DNA from: Candidatus Aminicenantota bacterium
Lineage (GTDB): Bacteria; Acidobacteriota; Aminicenantia; Aminicenantales; Saccharicenantaceae
DNA length: 64,000 bases
Reading direction: 5' to 3'
NCBI GenBank assembly: GCA_014360015.1
Contig: JACIYJ010000004.1
Location: 1 to 64,000, forward strand
Shown here piece after piece: positions 16,595 to 25,552 of this stretch; the first letter of the stretch is position 1; every line of letters begins with the position of its first letter. The translations under genes were made by a program, and so were the position numbers. The notes under the pieces were generated by a model. It was not told the DNA's origin and did not search any database. It worked only from the letters and a program-made list of their open reading frames with translations.

Positions 16595-18907
16595 ATGAAA
16601 ACGGGAGAAATTTTTGCTGAAAGATGGGATCAGCCCAGGAGAAGAACAAGGAAAATTGCCTTCATTGGCAACTATCTACCCCGGCGCTGCGGAATAGCCA
16701 CCTTCACCACCGACCTCTGCGAAACCATCGCTAACCAATTCGAAGGAGTCCAATGCTTTGCCGTACCTGTTACTGACACAGAAGCAGGCTACAATTATCC
16801 GCCGCGTGTCCGATTTGAAATTATTGAAAAGGATATCAATACATATCGTCAGGCCGCAGACTTTCTTAATATCAACGGCGTCGACATAGTCTGCCTGCAG
16901 CATGAATACGGCATCTTTGGAGGTCCTGCCGGCAGCCATATTCTGGCCCTGCTTAGAGATTTGTGTCTGCCAGTGGTGACAACCCTGCATACCATACTCA
17001 AAGAACCCAACCATGATCAATTAACCGTCCTCAAGGAAATCATCCAACTTTCCGATAGAGTGGTGGTTATGAGTCAGCGGGCCAGGGAATTTCTTCTCGA
17101 AATCTATGGTGCACCGGAAGGAAAAATTGAAATTATTCCTCACGGTATTCCCAACACTCCTTTTATTGACCCCAATTTTTATAAAGACCAGTTTGGCGTC
17201 CAAGGAAACATAGTCCTTCTGACCTTTGGTTTGCTTTCGGCTAATAAGGGCATCGAATATGTCATCCAGGCTCTCCCCGAAATACTCAAACATCAAGAAA
17301 ATGTGGTTTATATTGTCCTTGGCGCAACGCATCCAAATATTTTTCGAAAGGAAGGAGAAACTTACAGGCTAAGCCTCCAACACCTGGCTAAAGAATTGAA
17401 AGTGGAAAAGCATGTAATTTTCTATAATCGTTTTGTGAGCTTCCAGGAACTGACTGAATTCATCGGTGCGGCTGAAATTTTCATTACTCCCTATTTGAAC
17501 GAAGCCCAAATCGTCTCTGGCACCCTTTCCTACGCCTTAGGAATGGGGAAGGCAGTGATTTCTACTCCCTATTGGTACGCAACTGAGGCTCTTGCTGAAG
17601 GAAGAGGAATTATTGTTCCTTTTCGTGATTCCAGGGCCATTGCTGAGGCTGTAATTCGTCTTCTCTCTGATGAAACTGAACGGAACACCTTACGAAAAAA
17701 TGCCTATCTTTTTGGGCGGCAAATGGTCTGGCCGGTGGTAGCCCATCGCTACATGGAAGTCTTTGAAAGAGTTAAAGAGGAAAGGCTCTGGAGGCCTCGA
17801 ATCATCCGACCTTATATGACCATGGACCTGCGACCAGGAGAATTGCCTCCTCCTCGTTTTGATCATCTCAAGCAACTTACCGACCACACAGGTGTATTGC
17901 AGCATGCTATTTATAATGTTCCCAATTATAACGAGGGGTATACCACCGATGATAATGCCCGGGCCCTTATTCTGGCCATTCTTCTTTCTACCTTCGGGGA
18001 GAGCAAAGGTTTTCATCCCGATGAGCTGGCCTCCCGAACCTTAGCTTTTATTTGGCACGCCTTCAACCCCAAAACTCGCCGCTTCCGCAATCATTTGAGT
18101 TATGACCGTCGCTGGCTGGATGAAGCCGGTTCTGAAGACGCTCACGGAAGAGCTCTGTGGAGCCTCGGCGTTGTTTTAGGAAAAAGCCAGGTAGAAGGAT
18201 TTAGAAATCTCGCCGGAAGACTCTGGGAGCAAGCCCTACCCGTGGTAAAAGAATTCACTTCCCCTCGGGCCTGGGCCTTCACCCTTATCGGTCTTAGGGA
18301 ATATCTCAGTCAATTTGCAGGAGATATAGTTGCTCGCAGCCTTATGGAAATTTTGGCCGAGCGACTTCTAAATCTGTATCAACAGGTTCACCAACCAGAT
18401 TGGCTCTGGTTTGAAGAAATCCTTTCTTACTGTAATGCTAAGCTCCCTCATGCTCTTCTTGTAGCCGGTCAAGTTTTGGACAGACAAGATATGATTGAAG
18501 TAGGTCTTGAGAGTTTGAGATGGCTGGTTAAAATCCAAATCTCGCCTGAGGGGCATTTCGTGCCCATTGGCACCAATGGCTTTTATAGACGCCACGGACC
18601 TAAAGCCCGGTTTGACCAACAACCTATTGAGGCTTACACAACTCTTTCGGCCTGTCTTGAAGCCTATAAATTTACCGGTGATAAGGACTGGCTGGCAGAA
18701 GCCCAAAGAGCTTTTGAGTGGTATTTAGGATATAACGACCTGCATATCGCTCTCTATGACCCTTCCACTGGAGGCTGTCGAGATGGTCTGCATTCGGATC
18801 GAGTTAATCTGAATCAGGGTGCTGAATCAACCATTTCTTTTCTTCTCTCTTTGGTGGAGATATCCCTTATAAAAAACGTCATTTTAGATAATAAAAAGGA
18901 GGTGTGA
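16595..18907 (+). CDS. GT4 glycosyltransferase with C-terminal alpha/alpha-toroid-like domain
   Basis: A 770-residue two-part protein. Residues about 15-400 form a GT-B glycosyltransferase of family 4: GNYLPRRCGIATFT, LQHEYGIFGG, IPHGIP, LTFGLLSANKGIEYV and the donor-site region TPYLNEAQIVSGTLSYA. The second half (about 405-770) is rich in helices with TTDDNARALI, EDAHGRALWSLG and NQGAESTISFL, resembling an (alpha/alpha)6 glycosidase-like toroid. It overlaps no gene but is followed after 4 bases by a GH130 enzyme. The pair recurs in many bacteria and is likely involved in making or trimming mannose-containing glycans (family context; substrate not proven). AGAGGTGGG precedes the ATG. Confidence 0.88.
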   Translation: MKTGEIFAERWDQPRRRTRKIAFIGNYLPRRCGIATFTTDLCETIANQFEGVQCFAVPVTDTEAGYNYPPRVRFEIIEKDINTYRQAADFLNINGVDIVCLQHEYGIFGGPAGSHILALLRDLCLPVVTTLHTILKEPNHDQLTVLKEIIQLSDRVVVMSQRAREFLLEIYGAPEGKIEIIPHGIPNTPFIDPNFYKDQFGVQGNIVLLTFGLLSANKGIEYVIQALPEILKHQENVVYIVLGATHPNIFRKEGETYRLSLQHLAKELKVEKHVIFYNRFVSFQELTEFIGAAEIFITPYLNEAQIVSGTLSYALGMGKAVISTPYWYATEALAEGRGIIVPFRDSRAIAEAVIRLLSDETERNTLRKNAYLFGRQMVWPVVAHRYMEVFERVKEERLWRPRIIRPYMTMDLRPGELPPPRFDHLKQLTDHTGVLQHAIYNVPNYNEGYTTDDNARALILAILLSTFGESKGFHPDELASRTLAFIWHAFNPKTRRFRNHLSYDRRWLDEAGSEDAHGRALWSLGVVLGKSQVEGFRNLAGRLWEQALPVVKEFTSPRAWAFTLIGLREYLSQFAGDIVARSLMEILAERLLNLYQQVHQPDWLWFEEILSYCNAKLPHALLVAGQVLDRQDMIEVGLESLRWLVKIQISPEGHFVPIGTNGFYRRHGPKARFDQQPIEAYTTLSACLEAYKFTGDKDWLAEAQRAFEWYLGYNDLHIALYDPSTGGCRDGLHSDRVNLNQGAESTISFLLSLVEISLIKNVILDNKKEV

Positions 18908-18911
18908 AAGA

Positions 18912-19895
18912 TTGAAAGAGATGGCTTTTTTCCGGGCAGATTCTATTTTCAAACGATACGAAAAGAATCCAATTCTTACTGCAGAGAAATGGCCCTATCC
19001 GGTGAATGCCGTATTTAACCCGGGAGCGACGAGGTTAAAAGATGGCACAGTTCTTCTTCTCTGTAGAGTGGAGGATAAAACCGGTCTTTCTCATCTCTGT
19101 GCAGCCTACTCTCATAACGGCGTAGATTCCTGGAAAATTGAACCTGCAATGTCTCTTCACCCCGACCCTGACTCCTATCCTGAAGAAATCTGGGGTATTG
19201 AAGACCCTCGCATCACTTACCTTTCTTCTCTCGATAAATATGCGGTTGCTTATACTTCTTATTCTCGGGGAGGGGCTGGTGTTTCTCTCGCCTTGACAAA
19301 AGATTTTGTCCACTATGAACGATTGGGGGTTATCCTTCCCCCAGAAGATAAAGATGCAGCTCTCCTGCCTCATTTAATTAAGGGAAAGTGGGCCATAATC
19401 CATCGTCCGGTTACTTCCTTGGGTGCTCACATCTGGATCTCCTACTCTCCAGACATGAAGAACTGGGGAAGTCATAAACTTATCCTCCAGGCCCGGCGTG
19501 GCGCTTGGTGGGATGCGGGGAAGATAGGTTTAGCTGCCCCTCCAATTGAAACCCCAAAGGGTTGGCTCATTCTTTACCATGGAGTGCGATTTACTGCTTC
19601 TGGAGCTATCTACCGGTTAGGATTAGCACTTCTTGATATGGCTAATCCAGAAAAATGCCTTCTCAGAGGCAAAGCCTGGATTTTTGGCCCGGAAGCACCA
19701 TATGAAAGATTCGGGGATGTTAATAACGTAGTTTTTCCTTGTGGCTATGTGCTTGACGGAGACGGAGATAAAATTTTCCTCTATTATGGAGCAGCCGACT
19801 CCTGCATTGCTTTAGCCAGCGGAAGCTTGAAAGAATTACTCCAATGGCTGGAAGAAAATGGTGAACCTGAAAAAGCCGAATTATCTCCTTTTTAG
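18912..19895 (+). CDS. GH130 family mannoside phosphorylase/hydrolase
   Basis: GH130 enzymes are five-bladed beta-propellers that phosphorolyse or hydrolyse beta-mannosides. This 327-residue protein shows NAVFNPGATRL, LLCRVEDKTG, GIEDPRIT with the probable catalytic Asp, and the late VNNVVFPCGY and FLYYGAADSCIALA. The start is a TTG at 18912: AGGAGG (18897-18902) is nine bases away, whereas the next ATG (18921) is too far. It follows the GT4 gene by 4 bases and is clearly co-transcribed with it. Phosphorylase versus hydrolase cannot be decided by eye. Confidence 0.9.
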   Translation: MKEMAFFRADSIFKRYEKNPILTAEKWPYPVNAVFNPGATRLKDGTVLLLCRVEDKTGLSHLCAAYSHNGVDSWKIEPAMSLHPDPDSYPEEIWGIEDPRITYLSSLDKYAVAYTSYSRGGAGVSLALTKDFVHYERLGVILPPEDKDAALLPHLIKGKWAIIHRPVTSLGAHIWISYSPDMKNWGSHKLILQARRGAWWDAGKIGLAAPPIETPKGWLILYHGVRFTASGAIYRLGLALLDMANPEKCLLRGKAWIFGPEAPYERFGDVNNVVFPCGYVLDGDGDKIFLYYGAADSCIALASGSLKELLQWLEENGEPEKAELSPF

Positions 19896-20086
19896 AAATT
19901 TCTTTCAGCGAATTCCCCCAGCTTTCTTAAGAGCCAAAGATACAATTTAGTTCTCAGGAAGAGCTTTACTTAAAATAATAACGATAAATTTTTATGAGCT
20001 AAGGTCAGAGAGTAACTTAAAAATTTTTTCTGGCTTAAAAAAATAAGGTAGTATGTAATGTGTCACCTATTTGGAAGGAGGCAACA

Positions 20087-21223
20087 ATGATTTTAAAAAC
20101 TGCTAAAAAATCAGCTGCTTTAAACCTTTTTAAAATTCTTGGCTTTATAGCTCTTTTTATCGTGGCCCAATTTTTACTTTCAAATTTGTTCGCCTGGAAT
20201 CAGAAACAGGTTACATCCTCCCCTTCACCACAACTCAGGCCCATCCGCGATGATGTTGGCTTTTGCTGGAATGCCGATAGCATGAAAATTCTGATCGATT
20301 ATTTAGAAAGCCAGGAAAAGGAGACCTTCACCCCTGAAGGTTTGGTCGCGGCCATATCGCCCCATGATGACTACCTGTATGCCGGTCGCATTTATTATCC
20401 GCTCTTTAAAACTCTTCGGGCTAAGGAAGTGGTCATCTTCGGTGTCACCCATGGCGCTGTCCGCAGTGAAATTAAAGGTCTGGACAGCATCTTAATCCTC
20501 GACGACTACCAGCTGTGGCCCGGTGTGTTGAAACCTATTGCTGTCTCTCCGCTCCGCGAATATCTTAAATCCCATCTTAACCAGAATTATTTTATCGTGA
20601 ATAATCACGCTCATGAACTTGAGCATTCCATTGAAGCTCTCCTCCCCTTCCTCCAATACTTCAACCCCGAAGTCAAAATAACACCCATCATGGTAGCCCC
20701 GATGCCCCTCAACAAAATGCAGGAAATCTCTGAACACCTGGCTGAGGTTATTTCAGCTTACATCAAAGAGAAAAACCTCACCCCGGGCAAAGATATCTTT
20801 TTCCTGATCTCGGCTGACGGCAATCACTACGGCCAGGATTTCAACAACCTGGCTTTTGGAGAAGGACAGGAAGCCTGGGAAAAAGCCTTAGCTTTTGACC
20901 GGAAGCTTATTGCTAACTACCTGACAGGTCAGGTAAATGAGGCCAAAATAGCCGGTCTTGTCGGTGAACTTTGGGGCAAAACTTATCTTGATTACAAAAG
21001 CTCCTACTGGTGCGGCAAATATTCAATACCGTTCGGATTGCTGACAATAGAAAAAGTAATAGCCAAAACCGCCGGCAGGAAAATCAGCGGCCAGCTCTTC
21101 CGTTACTCCGACACCTATAGCGAAGGTGTCCTGCCATTGCGAAAAATCGGGCTCGGGACCACGGCTCCTTTCTCCCTCCGGCACTGGGTCAGCTTTTGCT
21201 CCATCGGCTACTACCTTGATTGA
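20087..21223 (+). CDS. Membrane-anchored Memo-family protein (AmmeMemoRadiSam protein B-like)
   Basis: A 378-residue protein with an N-terminal membrane anchor or signal (about residues 12-36) and a Memo domain. The domain shows ISPHDDYLYAG, HAHELEHSIEALLPF and SADGNHYGQDF, positions of the metal-ligand-like residues in Memo/AmmeMemoRadiSam B. Memo proteins are related to extradiol dioxygenases, but the bacterial activity is unclear. The ATG at 20087 has GGAAGGAGG upstream; the GTG at 20060 that extends the frame is not supported. The AmmeMemoRadiSam partners (AMMECR1 and a radical SAM enzyme) are not adjacent. Confidence 0.85.
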   Translation: MILKTAKKSAALNLFKILGFIALFIVAQFLLSNLFAWNQKQVTSSPSPQLRPIRDDVGFCWNADSMKILIDYLESQEKETFTPEGLVAAISPHDDYLYAGRIYYPLFKTLRAKEVVIFGVTHGAVRSEIKGLDSILILDDYQLWPGVLKPIAVSPLREYLKSHLNQNYFIVNNHAHELEHSIEALLPFLQYFNPEVKITPIMVAPMPLNKMQEISEHLAEVISAYIKEKNLTPGKDIFFLISADGNHYGQDFNNLAFGEGQEAWEKALAFDRKLIANYLTGQVNEAKIAGLVGELWGKTYLDYKSSYWCGKYSIPFGLLTIEKVIAKTAGRKISGQLFRYSDTYSEGVLPLRKIGLGTTAPFSLRHWVSFCSIGYYLD

Positions 21224-21367
21224 GGTAATAGCTGCGGTTGCCCCTGTTCCTTTCTTTCTCTCCTCAACCAGCAGTCAACATTAAGCAACTGCAAAACGAG
21301 GATGGAGAAGATGGGCTTTGTGTCGGTAAAAATCAGGAAACGGATAGAACGTCACCGTTTTTATTAC

Positions 21368-22348
21368 TTAGGCTTTGCCCAAGACCATGGCCAGCAGGGC
21401 CATCCTGACATACAGCCCGTACTCCATCTGCCGAAAATAAGCAGCCCGCGGGTCTTTATCGACTTCCATGCTGATCTCGTTTACTCTCGGCAACGGGTGC
21501 ATTATAATCATCTTCTCCTTAGCTTTCTCTAAGGTCTTTGGCGTAATCACATAAGCATCCTTAACCTTTTCGTATTCCTCCAGGTTATCAAACCTCTCTC
21601 TCTGAACCCGGGTCACATATAACACATCCGTTTCCGGCAATACCTCATCTAAGGTCAGATGTTCTTCCTGAGGCAGGCCTTTCTCAGCCACTTCATCGAT
21701 CACATCCCTTGGCATGCGCAACACTTCCGGTGAAACATAATGAAGCTTGATGTTGTCAAACCGGGTTAGAAGCCGGGCTAAGGAATGCACAGTTCTCCCG
21801 TACTTCAGGTCGCCGAGCATGGTGACGGTCAAGTTATCCAGACGTCCGAGTTCTTCTCTGATGGTGAAGACATCGAGCAGAGCTTGGGTAGGATGTTCCC
21901 CCACGCCGTCTCCAGCATTGATCACCGGCTTGCCTGCGTACTGGGCCGCTAAGGCCGCCGAACCCACTTCCGGGTGCCTGATAACAATCACGTCAGCATA
22001 ACAGGCTAAGGTACGTACTGTATCCGGCAAACTCTCTCCTTTGGCCACTGATGAATACCGTACCTCACTGATAGGAATTACCGCTCCGCCCAGCCTCTGC
22101 ATAGCCGCCATAAAGGAAGCAAAAGTTCTGGTCGATGGCTCATAGAAAAGGTTCGCCAGAATTTTCCCCTTGAGCAAATCAAAAGTGCCTATTCTTTCAA
22201 CCATCACCCGCATCTCATGGGCTACGCTGAAGATGTATTCCAAGTCAGCTCTGGTAAATTGCCTGACCGACAGAATGTTTTTCCCATACCAGGGCGCGGT
22301 TTGCTGGTCGCCAAACGGCAGATATGGACTTTTCGGTTTAGTAGGCAT
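21368..22348 (-). CDS. pyrB: Aspartate carbamoyltransferase catalytic chain PyrB
   Basis: PyrB condenses carbamoyl phosphate with aspartate, the committed step of pyrimidine synthesis. The 326-residue protein has the carbamoyl-phosphate site [34 protein letters not shown] and the aspartate-side HPLPR near the C-terminus. The start at 22348 is backed by AAGGAG. No regulatory chain (pyrI) or other pyr gene lies next to it. A strong promoter lies upstream (22388-22416). Confidence 0.97.
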   Translation of the reverse strand: MPTKPKSPYLPFGDQQTAPWYGKNILSVRQFTRADLEYIFSVAHEMRVMVERIGTFDLLKGKILANLFYEPSTRTFASFMAAMQRLGGAVIPISEVRYSSVAKGESLPDTVRTLACYADVIVIRHPEVGSAALAAQYAGKPVINAGDGVGEHPTQALLDVFTIREELGRLDNLTVTMLGDLKYGRTVHSLARLLTRFDNIKLHYVSPEVLRMPRDVIDEVAEKGLPQEEHLTLDEVLPETDVLYVTRVQRERFDNLEEYEKVKDAYVITPKTLEKAKEKMIIMHPLPRVNEISMEVDKDPRAAYFRQMEYGLYVRMALLAMVLGKA

Positions 22349-22387
22349 ACTAACTCCTTATTAATCCACTTTAGAATTATTTTTTTT

Positions 22388-22416
22388 AATATATCCATCC
22401 CTCTTCACCTTGTCAA
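22388..22416 (-). promoter_or_regulatory. Promoter of pyrB
   Basis: On the minus strand TTGACA (22411-22416), a 17-base spacer and TATATT (22388-22393) make a near-consensus sigma-70 promoter 40 bases before the pyrB start. No attenuator or PyrR-type leader is visible in the short 5' UTR. Confidence 0.7.
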
Positions 22417-22655
22417 TTAAAAAACATTGAAAAACCCTTGTCATCACAAAAATTAAAGGTAAGGACAATGAACAATAAATCTGCGGCAATCCGAATTAAG
22501 CCCACATCCCTCAGAAATCAAAAACTTTTATTTTTCGATTTCCAGCTACTTCAACATTCCTGAACCGAAAATAATCGAAATCCGGGAGCGTTATCGCCTG
22601 GCCGACGCAAACAGCAACAGATTTATAGTTTCCTCAAAGAACCTTCGATAATTGC

Positions 22656-23777
22656 TTATAAATATTGCTCCCACTCTTCTTTCCTGAATTTCCTGAGTTC
22701 CTTCATCTCTTTCCAGGAGATAATCACCGCCGCTTCTTCGGCCATTTTGGCTTTGCTGTATCTTATTGTTAGAAGGGCCGCCTTCCTGACCACTGGCAGG
22801 TTAAATGCCTGGCTCCGCTGGCTCGGCCAGCTGCTTTTTCCATTTAAATTTCCCTGGCCAGAGCCATCTCCTCCTTTATTAACCTTGCCTCTATCCTCAA
22901 GCAACTTACCCGACTCCATCTCTCCCTTCAGCCTGACCACTGTCAGTGGCCCTTTCACTTCGGCCGTGGTGATGATGATATCAGAATCAAGAGCACTCTT
23001 CCTCACTTTCTCATTATCTCTCTCATCGCGGCCGACAGCGATTATTCCGTCGTCTTCAAAAAACACCCGACCATTCTTAATCAGCTGGATGTCTTCCGCC
23101 AGCAACCGCCCTCGCCACTCCAGAAGCTTCTTCAACCTCTGTGAAAAGCCAGGATCAGTCAGAAGACAGCCGCCGGCCGGTGTTGGATATTCCTTGATTC
23201 CATATTTTGCCGCCATCTCCATCTGTTTTTTCCTCGATCGGCCGCAAATATCCAGCAATCGCTCGCGGTCAACCAACCCCTGTTCTTCCGGTTTGGTTGG
23301 CGACAGAAGCTTTGCGGAAAGAGGTCTCAAAACCAACCCCTTCAAGCCCGACAGTTTTTCCACAATCCCTAAGGCCTGCCTATTCTGCGATTTCGGTCTT
23401 TCTCCCAGCACCTCACCCGTGGCCACAAAATCAGCCCGGTATCTCTCCAGCAGCTGCCCGGCGATTCTGACCATCTGGCCGTGGCAGTCTATACAGGGAT
23501 TCATGTTTTTCCCGTAGCCGTACTTAGGCTTTTCCACTATCTGAATCTCTTCTTCAGTAATATCAACCACGACTAAAGGCCAGCCCTGTTCTTCAGCAGC
23601 CCTGATGGCTTCTCGCGGTCCAAAAAAAAGGCTTCTGAAAGTCACGGCAACAACTTCCACCCCCTGCTCTTCCAAAACTTTTCCGGCCAGAACACTATCG
23701 AGGCCGCCAGAAAGAAGCAGCAGAGCCCGGGCTCGGGCTTTTTTCTCACCTGGAATTCTGACCTCTTTTATTTTCAT
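22656..23777 (-). CDS. PP-loop tRNA-thiolation-like protein with C-terminal NFACT-R_2-like domain
   Basis: A 373-residue cytoplasmic protein. The N-terminal adenylation domain has the PP-loop SGGLDS near residue 23 and later NPCIDCHGQMV and FVATGEVLGERP, which parallels MnmA/ThiI-type tRNA sulfur transferases. The C-terminal region (TPAGGCLLTD, IKNGRVFF, RDERDNEK) resembles the DUF814/NFACT-R_2 module often joined to such PP-loop domains. Between them and the C-terminus there is a Gly/Ser/Asn-rich stretch (plus about 22805-22910) that looks inserted. The exact tRNA modification is unknown. It is probably co-transcribed with the SDR gene upstream (gap 22 bases). Confidence 0.8.
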   Translation of the reverse strand: MKIKEVRIPGEKKARARALLLLSGGLDSVLAGKVLEEQGVEVVAVTFRSLFFGPREAIRAAEEQGWPLVVVDITEEEIQIVEKPKYGYGKNMNPCIDCHGQMVRIAGQLLERYRADFVATGEVLGERPKSQNRQALGIVEKLSGLKGLVLRPLSAKLLSPTKPEEQGLVDRERLLDICGRSRKKQMEMAAKYGIKEYPTPAGGCLLTDPGFSQRLKKLLEWRGRLLAEDIQLIKNGRVFFEDDGIIAVGRDERDNEKVRKSALDSDIIITTAEVKGPLTVVRLKGEMESGKLLEDRGKVNKGGDGSGQGNLNGKSSWPSQRSQAFNLPVVRKAALLTIRYSKAKMAEEAAVIISWKEMKELRKFRKEEWEQYL

Positions 23778-23799
23778 GTTCCCAATCCTTCCAACATTT

Positions 23800-24603
23800 T
23801 CACAGGCCGGCTTTCTTCCTTATTTTCTGCTGCCTGGCTGCCCATCGCACCAGCCCATAGGTCCAGGGGCAACGCATCAGAAAAGACAGAAATTTATTGC
23901 GTAATCCTGGAACAATGATAACTTTATTCTTCGAAAGGGCCCGCAGCGATATTCTGACCACCCGGTCAGCCTTCATCCAGAGAATTCCCGGAATCGCCTC
24001 CTTGTCTATTCCGGCCACCTGATGAAATTCTGTATGAGTTAGCCCAGGACAAAGAGCCTGAACTTTAATTCCGGTGTCATGCAGTTCACTCTGAAGATTT
24101 TCCGAAAACATCACTAAGAAAGCTTTGGTCGAACTGTACATGGCTCCTGAAAGCGGGGAAAAGGCAGCAATCGAAGCGACGTTGATTATGGCTCCGCTTT
24201 TCCTGGCCATCATCCCTGAGAGAGCAGCCTTGGTGAGCACCGTCGGAGCCACCACATGAACTTTTATCATCCGTTCGGCTTCTCCGTTTTCATCCTGATA
24301 GAATTTTTCCTTGCCGCCGAAGCCAGCATTGTTGATGAGCAAATCAAGGTCAGGAGTCTGCCGGATTTTTTCTGCCAGCCTCTGGATGTCTTCATCCCGG
24401 CTGAGGTCAGCCGGAAATATCTCTACCTTGACCCCAAACTTTGCGGAAGAAAGCTCGGCGGCTAAGGCTTCCAGGCGCTCCCTTCGCCGGGCTACCAGGA
24501 TCAAATCAGTCCCAGCTTCTGCCAGCTGTCGGGCATATTCTTCTCCCAATCCAGCCGAAGCTCCAGTTATCAGGGCTTTTTTATACCCTATTGGCTTCAT
24601 CAT
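23800..24603 (-). CDS. Short-chain dehydrogenase/reductase
   Basis: A classical SDR of 267 residues using NAD(P)H. It has the cofactor motif ITGASAGLGEEYA, an arginine-rich VARRRERLEAL favouring NADPH, NNAGFGG, the active-site Ser in NVASIAAFS, and the catalytic YSSTK (Y-x3-K). It resembles the DltE/YqjQ-type SDRs of unknown substrate. It lies just ahead of the PP-loop gene on the same strand. Confidence 0.92.
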   Translation of the reverse strand: MMKPIGYKKALITGASAGLGEEYARQLAEAGTDLILVARRRERLEALAAELSSAKFGVKVEIFPADLSRDEDIQRLAEKIRQTPDLDLLINNAGFGGKEKFYQDENGEAERMIKVHVVAPTVLTKAALSGMMARKSGAIINVASIAAFSPLSGAMYSSTKAFLVMFSENLQSELHDTGIKVQALCPGLTHTEFHQVAGIDKEAIPGILWMKADRVVRISLRALSKNKVIIVPGLRNKFLSFLMRCPWTYGLVRWAARQQKIRKKAGL

Positions 24604-24850
24604 CCACTCCTTAAAAATTCAGTCTTATCTATGATAGCAAAGTTTTGCCTGAAAAACAGAGCCGACGCTGGTGAATGGGCTCTGGTCAGCCCATCTCCTT
24701 TATAATCAAAAGGCATAATTATACCCTGACGTCCTCCTCTTGAATCTAAGTTTCTTCATATCGAGTATTTATTTTTTTGACTTGAAAGATATTACTCGAG
24801 GCCGACCCCAAATTGCCTGACCCTCAAATTGCCGCAAATTGTCGGTTTTC

Positions 24851-24879
24851 TTGACAGAAAAAAGTGATAATGTTAATTT
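24851..24879 (+). promoter_or_regulatory. Promoter of the YfiR/YfiN-like operon
   Basis: TTGACA (24851-24856), a 17-base spacer and TAATTT (24874-24879). The start site would fall near 24886, ten bases before the ATG at 24896, which argues against the longer frame from 24839. Confidence 0.5.
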
Positions 24880-24895
24880 GAAGTTTGCAGAAATA

Positions 24896-25552
24896 ATGAG
24901 CTTTTTTCGTCGAGCCTTCTTAAAATTTAGACTTATAATTTTCATATTTATCATCCTCCCAGGAAGCTTTTCTCAGATCATCGCTTTATCTTTGGAGACA
25001 AGGGAAACTCGGTCCCAGCAGTATTATCTACAACCTACCCAGGAACTCCGCCTGCTGAAAAAGGTCCTGACATTTGAGCGCAACTGGAAAGCCAGAGCCG
25101 AAACCCAGCTTATAATTGGCATTCTCTACCAGAAATCCAATTCGCTTTCTTATTGGGTCAAGGAAGACTGGCTGAAACTCTCTACTGAGCTTCCAGAAGC
25201 TGAGAAAACCATTGACAGTATCCCCATCGTTTTCAAAGAAATCCACCTGGATTCAGTTTCTTCTCTGGAGAAAACCCTGGCCGAGGAACAAGTTCAATTA
25301 CTTTATATAACTCCAATCGATGATAAAAAAAGCCCCAAACTGCTGAGAGATATTTCCCGTGTTTGCCAAAAACTAAAAATCGGCACTTTCAGCGGAGTCG
25401 TTGAATATCTTGACTCCGGAGTGGCTATGGTCTTTGGGTTAAAAGAAAACAAAGCCCAGATATTCATCAACTTAGAAGCTTCTAAGGAACAGGGATTGAA
25501 TTTTTCGTCTCAGTTCTTGCGTATCGTTAAAATAAGGAACATAAATGGCTGA
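24896..25552 (+). CDS. YfiR/DUF4154-like exported regulator
   Basis: A 218-residue protein with an N-terminal signal segment (RAFLKFRLIIFIFIILPGSF) and a domain of the YfiR (DUF4154) kind: a predicted alternating alpha/beta core with LLYITPI and the late FINLEASKEQGLNFSSQFLRIVKI, the usual ending of that family. In Pseudomonas YfiR is a periplasmic repressor of the cyclase YfiN. The stop overlaps the start of a CHASE8-like/HAMP/GGEEF gene by 8 bases, matching that arrangement. The family assignment rests on pattern and context. Confidence 0.75.
   Translation: MSFFRRAFLKFRLIIFIFIILPGSFSQIIALSLETRETRSQQYYLQPTQELRLLKKVLTFERNWKARAETQLIIGILYQKSNSLSYWVKEDWLKLSTELPEAEKTIDSIPIVFKEIHLDSVSSLEKTLAEEQVQLLYITPIDDKKSPKLLRDISRVCQKLKIGTFSGVVEYLDSGVAMVFGLKENKAQIFINLEASKEQGLNFSSQFLRIVKIRNING

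Noticed and set aside
22747-23517. 256-residue plus frame opposite the PP-loop gene
   Set aside because: Proline/serine-rich antisense shadow; the minus frame has the PP-loop and cysteine motifs.
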